Made by a program: the position numbers and the translations under genes. Below are positions 42,714 through 52,956 of a DNA stretch of 64,000 bases, piece by piece. Within the stretch, counting starts at the first letter, position 1. Each line of letters opens with the position of its first letter. Under the pieces are notes generated by a model. The model was not told where the DNA came from, ran no database searches, and saw nothing but the letters and a program-made list of their open reading frames with translations. This stretch comes from CBDDKZ01 sp965230415 (GTDB taxonomy: Bacteria > Bacteroidota > Bacteroidia > Cytophagales > JAAEPT01): contig CBDDKZ010000005.1 of the NCBI GenBank assembly GCA_965230415.1, positions 1,364,001 through 1,428,000 of the forward strand, written 5' to 3'.

Positions 42714-44624
42714 CTCTACGGAAATACTTTGAGCAAAGACCGTAAAGAAGTGTTCCTCGCCTATCTTGGCCTCATTGATAGTAAGCAAAACAGCCTGTTC
42801 TTCGCCTGTTGCGTCTGATATATTGACTTCTGTGCGCACACCAATAGGAATCTTATTATCATCGACCACAAAATACACCACATGATTGTCACCTTCCCTT
42901 GAAATGTGTAAAGGCATTAAATCATTAATATTACCGCCTATGACATGTGAAGCATCTCTTTTCCAGATTTCTTCGGCAGACTTATTGAATATTTCTACTT
43001 TACCGTATTGGTTGAATGAGATACAACCATCTACACATGTTTCCAGAATAGCTGAATTTTTCTTCTTTTCAAAATCAAGCAGTTCCAGCTTTTGCTCTAT
43101 ACTTTCCTGCGTTGCCTGTAGTTCTTCAGCATTCTGACGAAGCTCTTCTTCCTGAGCACGCATCTGCTCCGTTAGCAACTGCGACTCTTCCAGCAATTTA
43201 CGCGTATGTTCATTGGTGCGAACAGCAGAAATCGACGATGCAATACTCTCGGCAACTTTCTCCACAAGCGAAATCGCATGAGGCTCAAAGACGTTAAAAG
43301 ACGCCAGTTCAATTACGCCATAGATTTCATCGTTTACTTTAATCGGTACTATTAATATGCAGTTGGGATTAGATTTCCCCAATCCGGAGGTAATTTCTAT
43401 GTAGTTGTCAGGAACCTCTGTTAAGAAAATGGTATCTCTTTCTAAAATACACTGACCGACCAAACCTTCTCCTATCTCTATATTCTTTTCAAGAAACTTC
43501 TTACGTTTCCAGGCATAAGTGGCCAGCAGCACCAAATACCGTTTTACATCCGGGTCGTTGCTTTCTTCTAATACGTACACCGCTCCCTGGTTGGCTTCGA
43601 CATATTTGGTCAACTCCGAGCTGATTTTTTCAGCAAGTTCCGTTATATCATTATTGTTATTTCTCAGGATTTCTGCAAACTTAGCTACACCTTGGTTTGT
43701 CCAGTTACTAATTTGCGATTTACGTTTATCTTCTTCAAAGAAATTTTGAAGCTGATTGCGCATTACCTCTACTGAATTACCAAGTATATCACGTTCGCTG
43801 CTCTTTTGAAAATAGATATTGAAATCACCTTCACCGATTTTTTCCAATACCTTCACTACATTCTGTTGATTGTCAATCACACTGTCAATAGCCTCTGCAA
43901 TTTGTCCTAATTCATCTTTTGACTGATAGTCGATGCGTTCCCGGATATTTCCTTTTCCTGTTTTAGTAGTAACATCCAAAATCCTTGTGATTGGTCGTTT
44001 AAAGAATCTTACATAACCATTTACCAATACAAATATAGTTAGGAGCATTCCGGCAATCATTGCTATCAGAATGGCAGTCATAACCAGCTTCATATCGTTT
44101 TTAATAGTGAGAAAACGATCAACAAGTTGGTCATTGAGATCGTGTAAATCTGAGTGATACTCGTTTACAAGTATCGTTTTATGAGCAGCCCTTATACGTT
44201 CCTTATTGTTAAAATGGTGAACTACGGTCCCCAAATTGGTTTCATAGTGCTTATAGGTGTCTTGTATTACTTTCAAAATGGCCAATGCAGCCTCATCGCG
44301 AAGACGGGGTAATTGTACCCGGTCTTTGGTATAATCTACCGAACCACCATGTTGAAGACTCAGCAAAGACGAATGATACATTTTCATGTAACTTTCGAGC
44401 TTTTGTAAGCCATCCCTGTTTCCTTCATAAGCTGACTGGACGCTGTTATCTATCACATCCAAAATCATGGACTGGCGTTTTGCTATAAGAATAGAATCAT
44501 TTAAACGGCTTTTGTAATTATGAAATACACTAATAGTTATAATAATTATAAGGCTCAAGATAATCTGTACGATTATAGGCCAAACGAAGCGGTTTTGTAT
44601 ACTTCTATAACTTAAATTCAACAT
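42705..44624 (-). CDS. HAMP-GAF-PAS sensor protein without output domain
   Basis: A 639-residue inner-membrane protein: transmembrane helix at 13-33, a periplasmic helical region to about 182, second helix at 183-205 (MTAILIAMIAGMLLTIFVLVNGY), HAMP to about 260 (GNIRERIDYQSKDELGQIAEAI), GAF at about 318-462 (GAVYVLEESNDPDVKRYLVLLATYAWKRKK, GLVGQCILERDTIF, CILIVPIKVNDEIYGVIELASF), a coiled coil, and a final PAS-like domain (KKNSAILETCVDGCISFNQYGKVEIFNKSAEEIW). There is no kinase, cyclase or phosphatase domain. The HAMP-GAF part is paralogous to that of the divergent SpoIIE gene. It may pass its signal through protein contacts. Confidence 0.8.
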   Translation of the reverse strand: MLNLSYRSIQNRFVWPIIVQIILSLIIIITISVFHNYKSRLNDSILIAKRQSMILDVIDNSVQSAYEGNRDGLQKLESYMKMYHSSLLSLQHGGSVDYTKDRVQLPRLRDEAALAILKVIQDTYKHYETNLGTVVHHFNNKERIRAAHKTILVNEYHSDLHDLNDQLVDRFLTIKNDMKLVMTAILIAMIAGMLLTIFVLVNGYVRFFKRPITRILDVTTKTGKGNIRERIDYQSKDELGQIAEAIDSVIDNQQNVVKVLEKIGEGDFNIYFQKSSERDILGNSVEVMRNQLQNFFEEDKRKSQISNWTNQGVAKFAEILRNNNNDITELAEKISSELTKYVEANQGAVYVLEESNDPDVKRYLVLLATYAWKRKKFLEKNIEIGEGLVGQCILERDTIFLTEVPDNYIEITSGLGKSNPNCILIVPIKVNDEIYGVIELASFNVFEPHAISLVEKVAESIASSISAVRTNEHTRKLLEESQLLTEQMRAQEEELRQNAEELQATQESIEQKLELLDFEKKKNSAILETCVDGCISFNQYGKVEIFNKSAEEIWKRDASHVIGGNINDLMPLHISREGDNHVVYFVVDDNKIPIGVRTEVNISDATGEEQAVLLTINEAKIGEEHFFTVFAQSISVELF

Positions 44625-44909
44625 ATAACAGCTATTTGATTTGGAATAAAAATATATTAATAATCAATAATGCGTCCTAAAGCTATACGCTTTTGGTAGA
44701 ATTAGGTTTAAGCTAATAGCTTTTTCTTATTATTGACCTTACAAGTATTTAGACGCATCTTTTTCAGTTACAATCCGTTGAAAACGATCGTTCGAACAAG
44801 AGGAAGAAATAAAGCAACAACCCTCGTGCATTTTGTGCGTTTAATACAAGGCATAAAGCGATTATTACATATAAAAAAGTATTGTATCATTTAAATCTTT
44901 GCATTTTTC

Positions 44910-47900
44910 ATGCTTCATCGCGCAAAAATAAGTAGTAAAATTCTTTTACTTGTTTCTTCCATCGTTTTTGTAGTGGTCATGATTGAAATTATTCTTTCGC
45001 TACTACAGAAGGATAAAATAGTACACGAAGCTTATCGTGAGGAGTTACAAGCCATTGCCGATTTACAAGTACATAACTTAGAACGTGAAATCGAAGTCTT
45101 TAAACAAGATATGGAGGTCTTACAACAGTCCTCGTACATGAAGAAAGAATTACGCGACCTGGTGGCAGCTTTCGATTCCGGTAACAAAGACTCACTTAAA
45201 GCTATTCAGTTCAAATTGCAAAAAGATTTTTTGGATGCCTTCGAACATACTTTCGATTTCAAAGATATCCTGGCGCTGAATATAGATGGAGAGGTTGTAT
45301 TTCATTACAATTCTTACCCCTACGATACCCTTGGACTGAAAATGACCTTAGACAACCGTTTAGCAGGGTTCTATCAAAACGAAGCATCTAAGGAAGGGGC
45401 TAAATATTACACTTATGCTTCTTTGCCTGTTGTAGAAAACGACTCTGTGCTGGGTATATTGGTCTGCAAAATCGACTTGAGCAAGTTTATCAAAAAGCGT
45501 ATTTATGAAACGGGGCTGGGAACAACCGGAGAAATTTTAGTTGGAGTACGCAACGATAAACTGGTGGAATATATCTACTACACCAATAAACTTCCGGCAA
45601 AAATGGCCAAAGAAATCCATCCTAACGACCCTATTTTTAAAGCATGTGCGGGAGCCTCTGGCTTTGGAATTTATGATGATTACAACAACAGGCAAAACCT
45701 GGCCGTATGGACACCCCTCACCGAACTGGGAATGGGAATGGTCATAAAAATAGAAACACACGAAACAGACAATACACTTGCTACGCTATATCTGATGCTG
45801 GGTACCAAGGGGCTTTTATCAATGGGAATAGCGCTGTTTTTTGGTTTGATAATTTCGCGAAGGTTAACTATTCCAATCCAAAAGCTGAAGGAGGCTCTTG
45901 ACATTCTAAGTACCGGAGAATTGCCACCTACCATTGAATCTAAATCACAGGACGAAATTGGCGAAATGATCAATGTGGTAAATAAACACGTGGAACAATT
46001 GCAAAAAACCTCTCAATTCGCACTTGGAATTGGGCAAGGGGAATACAAAACACTTGAATACGAACCACTAAGTGCCAATGATATTCTTGGTCATTCATTG
46101 TTGTTTATGCAGCAAAGCTTACATAATGCGAGCATCAAAGACGATGAGCGTAACTGGGTAATTACCGGGGTAGCCGAATTAGGAGATGTGATGCGTAACA
46201 ATGACAAACTTCAGGAACTTTGCGATGGAATTGTACAATACATCTACAAACGTATAGATGCCCGCCAGGCCATTCTGTATTTAAAAAACGATGAAAAAGA
46301 AGATGTATTAAATCAAGTTGCCAGCTTTGCATATGGTAAAAAGAAATTTGTCAACCGACAACTGAATTTAAAAGAACAAAACCTGGTAACCCATGCAGCA
46401 CAGGAACGCGATGTTATTTTCCGCACGGAAATTCCCGACAGTTATGAATACATTGAATCAGGTATTAAGGATGACAACAAACCTGAATCAATATTGCTTA
46501 TCCCCATGATCACCAATGAGCAGTTGTATGGCGTTTTGGAGTTCACCGGAGACAAGGTATTTGAGAAAAACGAAATACAATTTGTACAAGAGGTAAGCGA
46601 TAAAATTGCACAAACTATATTTAACCTTAAAATTAATGCGCATACCCGTAGCTTACTCGAGGAAGTGAGCCATGCACAGACAAGGTTGCAGGCCTTATTG
46701 GTTAACGGATCGGAAGTAATTATGATCTACGAACCGGATGCTACAATCCGCTATGTGAGTCCTTCGGTGGAGCATATTCTGGGTTACACACAGGAAGAAC
46801 TTATAGGTACCAAAGACCTGGATCATATTCATGAATTTGGGCTCAAGGATTTCGAACGCATGTTTAATGCGTTAATAAACAATTCAGAGGAGCAGGTAAT
46901 TATTCAATACAGTTATTACACCAAATCAGGTAAACGTATCTGGCTGGAAGCTACTGGCAAAAACATGATTCATGATAAGGCCATTAACGGTCTCATTGTG
47001 AACATAAGAGACATTACCGAACGCAGACGCGCCGAGCAGGAAGAGAAAAAACGTGGACAGATGCAAGCCTTATCGGAAAACAGTCTTGATTTAATTATTC
47101 GAATAAGCGATGACGGACAGTTCTTCTATTCCAATCCTATGCTCCAAAAGCTAACCGGACTGGAACCAAAAGACGTACTCAATAAACGACTGGACGAAGT
47201 AGGTATAGACGATTCAGTAATAAAAGAGTGGGATGATATTGTGCGTCAGGTGATGTTGTTGCAAGACGAATACAACAAAGAAATGATGTTCCCCACCACC
47301 GATGGTGACAAGTTTATGAATGTAAACGCCATTCCGGAACTTGACGACAACGGAAACATAGGTTCCGTATTGGTTGTATCTCATGACATTACCGAGCGAA
47401 AGGCCATTGAAGATGAAATTATCCTTAAGAATAATAAAATCAATCAAAGCATCAACTATGCGGAACGCATTCAGGTAACCATCCTTCCCGACGAATTAAT
47501 GATTCGTAGAATATTCCCGGAGTCGTTTGTATTCTTTAAGCCGAGAGACATTGTTAGCGGTGATTTCCCTTACTTCTTCCAACGCGGCGACGATGTTTAT
47601 TTGGCAGCAGTAGACTGTACAGGCCATGGGGTTCCCGGTGCTATGATATCTATAGTTGCTTACTTCCTGTTGAACGAGGTAATAGAAACAAAGGGCTTAC
47701 ACAGTTGTGGAGAAATCCTGGATGATCTGGACCATTTGGTTACCCGCACATTCAGGCAAGACCAGGACGATGCCAAAATTAAGGATGGAATGGATTTATC
47801 TATCATACGTGTAAATCTTAAAACCAATGAGCTTGAATATGCAGGAGCACATCGTCCATTGTACATCATCAGAAATGGTGAACTCACTGAAATTAAAGGA

Positions 47901-48197
47901 AATAAGTGGCCCATTGGTGGTGGTAAAGCATATAAAAATAAAGAAAGTTTCACTAACACCATATGGAATATCGAAAAGGGCGACAGCTTTTACTTCTTCT
48001 CGGATGGTTTCCCTGATCAATTTGGTGGGCCTGACAATCGTAAATACGGAGCCAAACGTATTAAGAGGCTAATTCTGGAAGAAATATGGGATCAGCCGAT
48101 GCACAAAATTGAGCAACGATTTGACAAGGAAATGAGAGACTGGATGGGCAAAGGTAAACAAACCGATGATGTCTTACTCTTTGGCTTGAGGTTATAA
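44910..48197 (+). CDS. Cache-HAMP-GAF-PAS-PAS-SpoIIE phosphatase
   Basis: A 1095-residue inner-membrane regulator. Helix 10-31, an extracytoplasmic Cache-like sensor to about 290 (GTTGEILVGVRNDKLVEYIYY), helix 298-318, HAMP, GAF (about 430-580, LYLKNDEKEDVLNQVASFAYGKKK), two PAS domains (from about 592 and 717), then a SpoIIE/PP2C phosphatase at about 860-1095 (PRDIVSGDFPYFF, AAVDCTGHGVPGAMIS, DQDDAKIKDGMDLSIIRVN, FFSDGFPDQFGG). SpoIIE-type domains dephosphorylate anti-sigma-factor antagonists; no such partner is nearby. It is divergent from the HAMP-GAF-PAS gene with a 285-bp shared regulatory gap. Confidence 0.9.
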   Translation: MLHRAKISSKILLLVSSIVFVVVMIEIILSLLQKDKIVHEAYREELQAIADLQVHNLEREIEVFKQDMEVLQQSSYMKKELRDLVAAFDSGNKDSLKAIQFKLQKDFLDAFEHTFDFKDILALNIDGEVVFHYNSYPYDTLGLKMTLDNRLAGFYQNEASKEGAKYYTYASLPVVENDSVLGILVCKIDLSKFIKKRIYETGLGTTGEILVGVRNDKLVEYIYYTNKLPAKMAKEIHPNDPIFKACAGASGFGIYDDYNNRQNLAVWTPLTELGMGMVIKIETHETDNTLATLYLMLGTKGLLSMGIALFFGLIISRRLTIPIQKLKEALDILSTGELPPTIESKSQDEIGEMINVVNKHVEQLQKTSQFALGIGQGEYKTLEYEPLSANDILGHSLLFMQQSLHNASIKDDERNWVITGVAELGDVMRNNDKLQELCDGIVQYIYKRIDARQAILYLKNDEKEDVLNQVASFAYGKKKFVNRQLNLKEQNLVTHAAQERDVIFRTEIPDSYEYIESGIKDDNKPESILLIPMITNEQLYGVLEFTGDKVFEKNEIQFVQEVSDKIAQTIFNLKINAHTRSLLEEVSHAQTRLQALLVNGSEVIMIYEPDATIRYVSPSVEHILGYTQEELIGTKDLDHIHEFGLKDFERMFNALINNSEEQVIIQYSYYTKSGKRIWLEATGKNMIHDKAINGLIVNIRDITERRRAEQEEKKRGQMQALSENSLDLIIRISDDGQFFYSNPMLQKLTGLEPKDVLNKRLDEVGIDDSVIKEWDDIVRQVMLLQDEYNKEMMFPTTDGDKFMNVNAIPELDDNGNIGSVLVVSHDITERKAIEDEIILKNNKINQSINYAERIQVTILPDELMIRRIFPESFVFFKPRDIVSGDFPYFFQRGDDVYLAAVDCTGHGVPGAMISIVAYFLLNEVIETKGLHSCGEILDDLDHLVTRTFRQDQDDAKIKDGMDLSIIRVNLKTNELEYAGAHRPLYIIRNGELTEIKGNKWPIGGGKAYKNKESFTNTIWNIEKGDSFYFFSDGFPDQFGGPDNRKYGAKRIKRLILEEIWDQPMHKIEQRFDKEMRDWMGKGKQTDDVLLFGLRL

Positions 48198-48294
48198 GTA
48201 TGCGTCTAAAGTCGCTCATGCGACATTAGGATTAACGTATATATAGTAGTTTAGATATTTAAAGTCAACTTGTTCACCTCATACCCAAATTGCA

Positions 48295-49305
48295 ATGAGA
48301 CACATATATACTACTATCTTCCTATCTCTTATCCTTTATATACCTTCTTTTTCTCAAAGTCTTGTGGCCTATCGTGTTGCCGAATTGAAAAGAACCAATT
48401 ATGACATCACTGGAAAAGCATTTCTCGAAGAGTTCGATGATGGCAGCATTAGCATACGATTAGATGAGGACTATAATACTGATTCAGGTCCGGACGTAAG
48501 ACTCTTTCTTAGTGAATCTTCGGCATTCTCAGGTTCACTGCAAGTAGCTGACCTTAGCGAAGAAGGACATTTTTCTGGTGAGGCATCTTACGATATTTCA
48601 GAGGATATACAATTGGACGATTATGATTATGTGCTGTTTAGATGTGTGGCATTCGCAGTGTCATGGGCTGAAGGATCTTTTGGGCCTGTCATGACGCCGG
48701 CAATGTGTGAAGAATCGGCCACAGCTACAACGGGATGGGGTACAGAAGTATCTATATGCCCTACAGATAATCAGCATGATAGTGTGCCAATTCTCAATAA
48801 TCTTTTTATCGATGCAGGTGAAAATTATGCTTTTATTATCACGGATACCAATGAATTAATTCAGGAAGTGGTATATGCCGACATTTATGATTTCGAAGGC
48901 AGCGGACTGAATCCTCAACGGGTCTACGGTGTACACTTTTTTGGAGACCTTGAAAACGTCGTAATTGGAGAGCATCGCGAAACTATTACTGCTACCGAAT
49001 GTCACCAGCACTCAGGAGGAGATTTTTTCCTTACAATAACGAAAGACGCCTGCATAACAAGTACATATGCAAAATTTGATGATCGATCAAACATACTATA
49101 TCCTAATCCGGTAAACGATGTATTAAGTATTGCTCTTGAAAAGAATGTTGATATGATATCAATCTACGATGTAAATGGTGTATTAATTGAACAGATTTAC
49201 AACCGTTCAAATCTACAATTGAGCCATCTCCATTCCGGAATATATCGAATTAATATCCTTGATAAGAACGGAGAAACCCATGTTTCCTCTTTTATTAAAG
49301 AATAA
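48295..49305 (+). CDS. DM13-domain protein with T9SS signal
   Basis: A 336-residue secreted protein with a signal peptide (MRHIYTTIFLSLILYIPSFSQ). Residues about 30-135 form a DM13 domain (GKAFLEEFDDGSISIRLDED, SGPDVRLFLSESSAFSG, YDYVLFRCVAFAVSWAEG), which is proposed to take part in redox reactions or heme/copper-related electron transfer. An uncharacterised segment follows to about 255, with Cys residues (EVSICPTDN, TATECHQH). The last 75 residues are a type A T9SS sorting signal (ILYPNPVNDVLSIALE through SGIYRINIL). It is likely surface-attached or released. Confidence 0.88.
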   Translation: MRHIYTTIFLSLILYIPSFSQSLVAYRVAELKRTNYDITGKAFLEEFDDGSISIRLDEDYNTDSGPDVRLFLSESSAFSGSLQVADLSEEGHFSGEASYDISEDIQLDDYDYVLFRCVAFAVSWAEGSFGPVMTPAMCEESATATTGWGTEVSICPTDNQHDSVPILNNLFIDAGENYAFIITDTNELIQEVVYADIYDFEGSGLNPQRVYGVHFFGDLENVVIGEHRETITATECHQHSGGDFFLTITKDACITSTYAKFDDRSNILYPNPVNDVLSIALEKNVDMISIYDVNGVLIEQIYNRSNLQLSHLHSGIYRINILDKNGETHVSSFIKE

Positions 49306-49313
49306 ACAACTAT

Positions 49314-50738
49314 TTACCAGGACAAGGAGATATTGGCATTGATATCTCCTCCTGTACCATAATTTTTAAACAGCGCTGTCAAATTACCCGATCCGACTCC
49401 CATTCGGAAGAAACCGACGCGAAAGGCTGCAAAAAGTCCCCATTCCGTTCTATTATAACCACTACCGCCAATATTGGTACCTATCTCAAAATGATCAAAT
49501 AGGTTAAACACATAGGCCGCGGCAAAATAGGGTACGATGGTAGCATTTCCGAAATCTTTAAAACCCTGAATATAAGTAATACCGAAAGTGTGTTTATGGT
49601 AAAGTTCTTCCTGCCTGTTGGTTCCCGGCACACGATAGGCCATATGTAGTCTTAATCGGGTAGGGTATGGCATGGTAAAGGGTCTGCCTTCCTGAATTTC
49701 GAAATCTTCATAAACCGATGTATATTCTGATGTCTCCACCGACAGGCTATCTCCTAAAAGCGAACCCATATCTATTCCATCAAAGTGAATAGTGTTATTA
49801 TCAGCAACTCTTCCCGCTTGTTTATTGAAACGCACAAAACCCAAATCCAATAAGTTAATGTTGGCGTAAACCCTCGTTTTATAATGGAAATTTAAACTTA
49901 AATCGGTACCAACACCTCTGCCTACGCCTCTTAACGGATTGAAATCTAAAGGGTCGTTAATATTGTAGGCATACCTGTAGTCGTAGTCATAATTCAAATC
50001 GAGGTATTTTCCATCCTTTGCCGTAAAAAGGGATATATCACTGTTCTTAGTATAAGCAGCGGCAAGACCCTGAATGTATTTCACTCTAATCCCGGCGCGG
50101 TATTCCATGTGCTTCCAAATACCGTGGTTATAGTGGAAATGAATAGGCATTGCTGCTCCGAGTGTCCATTCACGAGCATAAAATGCGTTTGCAATGATGG
50201 AGAGATCGGCGTTGTCGTTTTCAAATTGTTTGTTCCCCTGCCAAGCCAGGCGAAAAATATCTCCTGAATACCTAATGTTAGCTTCAACACGTTCGGCAAT
50301 ACCGAAACTGAGGCTAAACTTTTCTTCCATAAAAAAGTCTCCAGGGCACCATACTTTATTTGCAGTACCATGCTTTTTTACTTCTTCGTGACTGTTAATT
50401 CTTAAGCCGACATTTAAATAATCAATGGTTGTTCCAAATCCTATTCGATTTCGGTTTTTCAAACGTGCTACTACTTCATTAATGTCCGGGACCTCTGCAT
50501 TAGCAAGGTTAACAATCTCCTGCCTGCTAAAAGTTGTATTTCCAGCCCAAACATAAGCATTAATTAATGTTACATCAACGTGTTTAAAATCCCGGCCTAG
50601 TACTGCCGGTTCGTACCTGGAAGCACTTAAACCAAAAAAGGAACCGTAACTAACCGGAGAATCCTCCTGTCCGTAAACCTTCATAATACAAAGAAGAAAA
50701 AATAAGACACAAAACCGATTCGTTTTTGTAGGTAGCAT
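49314..50738 (-). CDS. DUF5723-family outer-membrane protein
   Basis: ATG 50738 begins the signal peptide (TNRFCVLFFLLCIMKVYGQ); an upstream in-frame start exists but gives a non-signal tail. The 474-residue product is a beta-barrel-type protein of the DUF5723 family: YGSFFGLSASRYEPAVLGRD, VDVTLINAYVWAGN, RVEANIRYSGDIFRLAWQGN and an aromatic C-terminal strand (NISLSW). Such proteins sit in the outer membrane of Bacteroidota with unknown function, sometimes with T9SS-related cargo. It is convergent with the DM13 gene, 8 bp away. Confidence 0.8.
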   Translation of the reverse strand: MLPTKTNRFCVLFFLLCIMKVYGQEDSPVSYGSFFGLSASRYEPAVLGRDFKHVDVTLINAYVWAGNTTFSRQEIVNLANAEVPDINEVVARLKNRNRIGFGTTIDYLNVGLRINSHEEVKKHGTANKVWCPGDFFMEEKFSLSFGIAERVEANIRYSGDIFRLAWQGNKQFENDNADLSIIANAFYAREWTLGAAMPIHFHYNHGIWKHMEYRAGIRVKYIQGLAAAYTKNSDISLFTAKDGKYLDLNYDYDYRYAYNINDPLDFNPLRGVGRGVGTDLSLNFHYKTRVYANINLLDLGFVRFNKQAGRVADNNTIHFDGIDMGSLLGDSLSVETSEYTSVYEDFEIQEGRPFTMPYPTRLRLHMAYRVPGTNRQEELYHKHTFGITYIQGFKDFGNATIVPYFAAAYVFNLFDHFEIGTNIGGSGYNRTEWGLFAAFRVGFFRMGVGSGNLTALFKNYGTGGDINANISLSW

Positions 50739-50903
50739 AGTATTCTTTTTTGTAATACCTGTATACGGAGCGTGTACTATTTTGGCTCGCACTTATAACA
50801 AAATTTATTCTTAATTGTTAATACTGAAAATGTTCATTTCCTAACCGGGACTGAATTTATCAAAATCTAAACGTATTTCTGAATAAAAATGTAATTTTAC
50901 TTT

Positions 50904-51956
50904 ATGCATTTAAAAACCGGAGTTTTGCTTCTCAATTTGGGGACACCTGACAGCACATCAACACCTGATGTAAGAAAATATCTTCGTGAATTTTTAATGG
51001 ACGAAAGAGTCATAGACATTCCATTCTTGAAGAGATGGATGCTCGTTAACTTAATTATCGCACCACTTCGCGCACCAAAGTCGGCTGAAGAGTATAAAAA
51101 AGTGTGGACCGACGAAGGTTCGCCTTTATTGGTACATGGCCGCAAATTAAAAGAACTATTGCAGGAAGCACTGGGAACAAATTATGTAGTAGCGCTGGGG
51201 ATGCGTTATCAGAATCCCAGTATAGAACACGCACTTGATAAATTTAAGAACAAGGGCTTCAAGCAAATTATCGTTATTCCTTTGTACCCTCAATATGCTT
51301 CTGCCACTACAGGTTCTACCATTCAAAAGGTAAATGAAATATTGAATGACTGGCAAGTCATACCGGAGTTAAAAGTAGTCAGCAATTATGTAGACAACAA
51401 TTCATTTATAGATGCTTGCAAAGAAATTGCTCAGGACTATAAAGAAAATGAGCACTATGATCATTTTGTATTTTCCTATCACGGTTTGCCCGAACGACAG
51501 ATAAAAAAAGCCGCCTGTGATGGATATTGCCAATTAAACGATAAGTGCTGCGCTGTTTATCACGCCAAAAATCACTACTGCTACCGGGCTCAGTGTTATG
51601 AAACTACCAGAAGGCTCGCAGAAGCGCTTAATATAAAAAAGGAAGATTATACGGTATGTTTTCAGTCGAGGCTGGGTAAAGACCCCTGGATACAGCCATA
51701 TATCGACGACGTGGTTCCTGAAATTGCCAAAAAGGGTATCAAGAAAGTATTGGCCTTTTCCCCTGCATTTGTAGCCGACTGCCTTGAAACTACCATAGAA
51801 ATAGGAGAAACATACATGGAATTATTTCAGGAGCACGGAGGTGAAAAATGGCAACTGGTAGAAAGCCTCAACACGCATCCATCATGGGTAAAGTGTTTAG
51901 CTGAAATGGTCTTAGACTATGAAAATAAGGAACAAGAGTTACAGAATTCGCATTAG
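50904..51956 (+). CDS. hemH: Ferrochelatase
   Basis: The product inserts ferrous iron into protoporphyrin IX, the last step of heme synthesis. The 350 residues start LKTGVLLLNLGTPDSTST, typical of HemH, and carry the catalytic His in HFVFSYHGLPERQIKKA and the Glu in CLETTIEIGETY. A Cys-rich segment in the middle (ACDGYCQLNDKCCAVYHA, YCYRAQCYETTR) is longer than in most ferrochelatases and may bind a cofactor or metal. The 3' end overlaps the convergent TIGR02117 gene by 18 bp. Confidence 0.95.
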   Translation: MHLKTGVLLLNLGTPDSTSTPDVRKYLREFLMDERVIDIPFLKRWMLVNLIIAPLRAPKSAEEYKKVWTDEGSPLLVHGRKLKELLQEALGTNYVVALGMRYQNPSIEHALDKFKNKGFKQIIVIPLYPQYASATTGSTIQKVNEILNDWQVIPELKVVSNYVDNNSFIDACKEIAQDYKENEHYDHFVFSYHGLPERQIKKAACDGYCQLNDKCCAVYHAKNHYCYRAQCYETTRRLAEALNIKKEDYTVCFQSRLGKDPWIQPYIDDVVPEIAKKGIKKVLAFSPAFVADCLETTIEIGETYMELFQEHGGEKWQLVESLNTHPSWVKCLAEMVLDYENKEQELQNSH

Positions 51957-52586
51957 CGCAAAATCAAAAGGTGTCCAGAAACAGGCCTTTACTCCGCTCT
52001 TCTTCAATACCGAATTTGTCCAGGTATTACAGGTTTTAAAACAAGAGTAACTTCCGTGAGCTTCATAGAAAAGGTCATTACTACCATAACTATGACCTTC
52101 TAAATACATTTTCTTTCCGGAGCTATCAACCCTGAAATCCCTGTTAATTAAATCATTTATTTCTTGAAGCTGAGTATGATGTAACGGTACTTCCAGACTC
52201 CCCATTGGTAGCTCCCTATACTCACTAACATGCATCAGGGTTGGACTTTTCCAAAACAGGGCATATAAAGCATGACTTAATTTTAGATCCGACCACCGAG
52301 GTGTATTGATATAAAAATTACGATCTCCCCATCCAAAGGCAACATATTTGGTTTCGGTATTTAGTATCAGGGAGTTTGAAAGCATCGGGGACAAATCTTC
52401 TTTTTTAATCATTAAATCGAGATGCACACCATTTGAACATAGAAATAGTTCCTTTTTGTCGTCAAAACCCCCACTGAGATAATCGATATTTACAGGTAAA
52501 TAGGAAAAGAATAAAGCCCACAAGAGGTAAGAAGCAGGGAGCGATATTAAAATGGGCAAAAGTTTGGTAACAACAAACTTAATCAT
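51939..52586 (-). CDS. TIGR02117/DUF2459-family protein
   Basis: ATG 52586 gives 215 residues starting with a membrane segment (FVVTKLLPILISLPASYLLWALFF). The family pattern is SNGVHLDLMIKKEDL, YVAFGWGDRNFYINTPRW, LHHTQLQEINDLINRDF and FKTCNTWTNSVLKKSG. Members are membrane-tethered proteins of unknown function, sometimes linked to urease or surface processes. The start is not certain, since an earlier Met exists at 52610. It overlaps hemH at the 3' end. Confidence 0.85.
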   Translation of the reverse strand: MIKFVVTKLLPILISLPASYLLWALFFSYLPVNIDYLSGGFDDKKELFLCSNGVHLDLMIKKEDLSPMLSNSLILNTETKYVAFGWGDRNFYINTPRWSDLKLSHALYALFWKSPTLMHVSEYRELPMGSLEVPLHHTQLQEINDLINRDFRVDSSGKKMYLEGHSYGSNDLFYEAHGSYSCFKTCNTWTNSVLKKSGVKACFWTPFDFALMRIL

Positions 52587-52631
52587 TTGATAAATGTACC
52601 CAATTTGCAAAAAGTAAACAAGGCAGAGGCC

Positions 52632-52655
52632 TGGACGAGGTAGGCACCTCGTTCA
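52632..52655. repeat. Hairpin, copy C of the dispersed repeat family
   Basis: TGGACGAGGT (52632-52641) and ACCTCGTTCA (52646-52655) pair with 9 of 10 matches around AGGC. Core matches the hairpins at 11328 and 20085. Confidence 0.55.
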
Positions 52656-52746
52656 TAAAAATCTAATTCGTAGATATTAATAGGCTATTCATGTGATTTT
52701 ATTGTTATTTCATAGATATTTATCGACAAACACATCACTTTTTATC

Positions 52747-52762
52747 GTATTGTTAACAATAC
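52747..52762. promoter_or_regulatory. Perfect 16-bp palindrome, possible operator
   Basis: GTATTGTTAACAATAC is a perfect dyad with no spacer, in the gap before the giant gene, about 470 bp from its start. No regulator is nearby. Confidence 0.3.
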
Positions 52763-52939
52763 ATTGGATTTTCTAGTTTAATCCCACTGCCGGGCATACA
52801 GCCGCTTGCGATTAATTTGAAAAACGACTTCCTTATTGTCTTTCAGCTTATACTCAAACCGCTTTGATTAAGCGATCGGTCTTTACTGTTCGACGAACTC
52901 GCTGATTTGTCAGATAAACTGGCCATCTTTTCAAAGCTG

Positions 52940-52956
52940 GCACCTCGTTTAGGTGC
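52940..52956. repeat. Hairpin, copy D of the dispersed repeat family
   Basis: GCACCT (52940-52945) pairs with AGGTGC (52951-52956) around CGTTT; GCACCTCGTT is shared with copy C. Confidence 0.45.
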
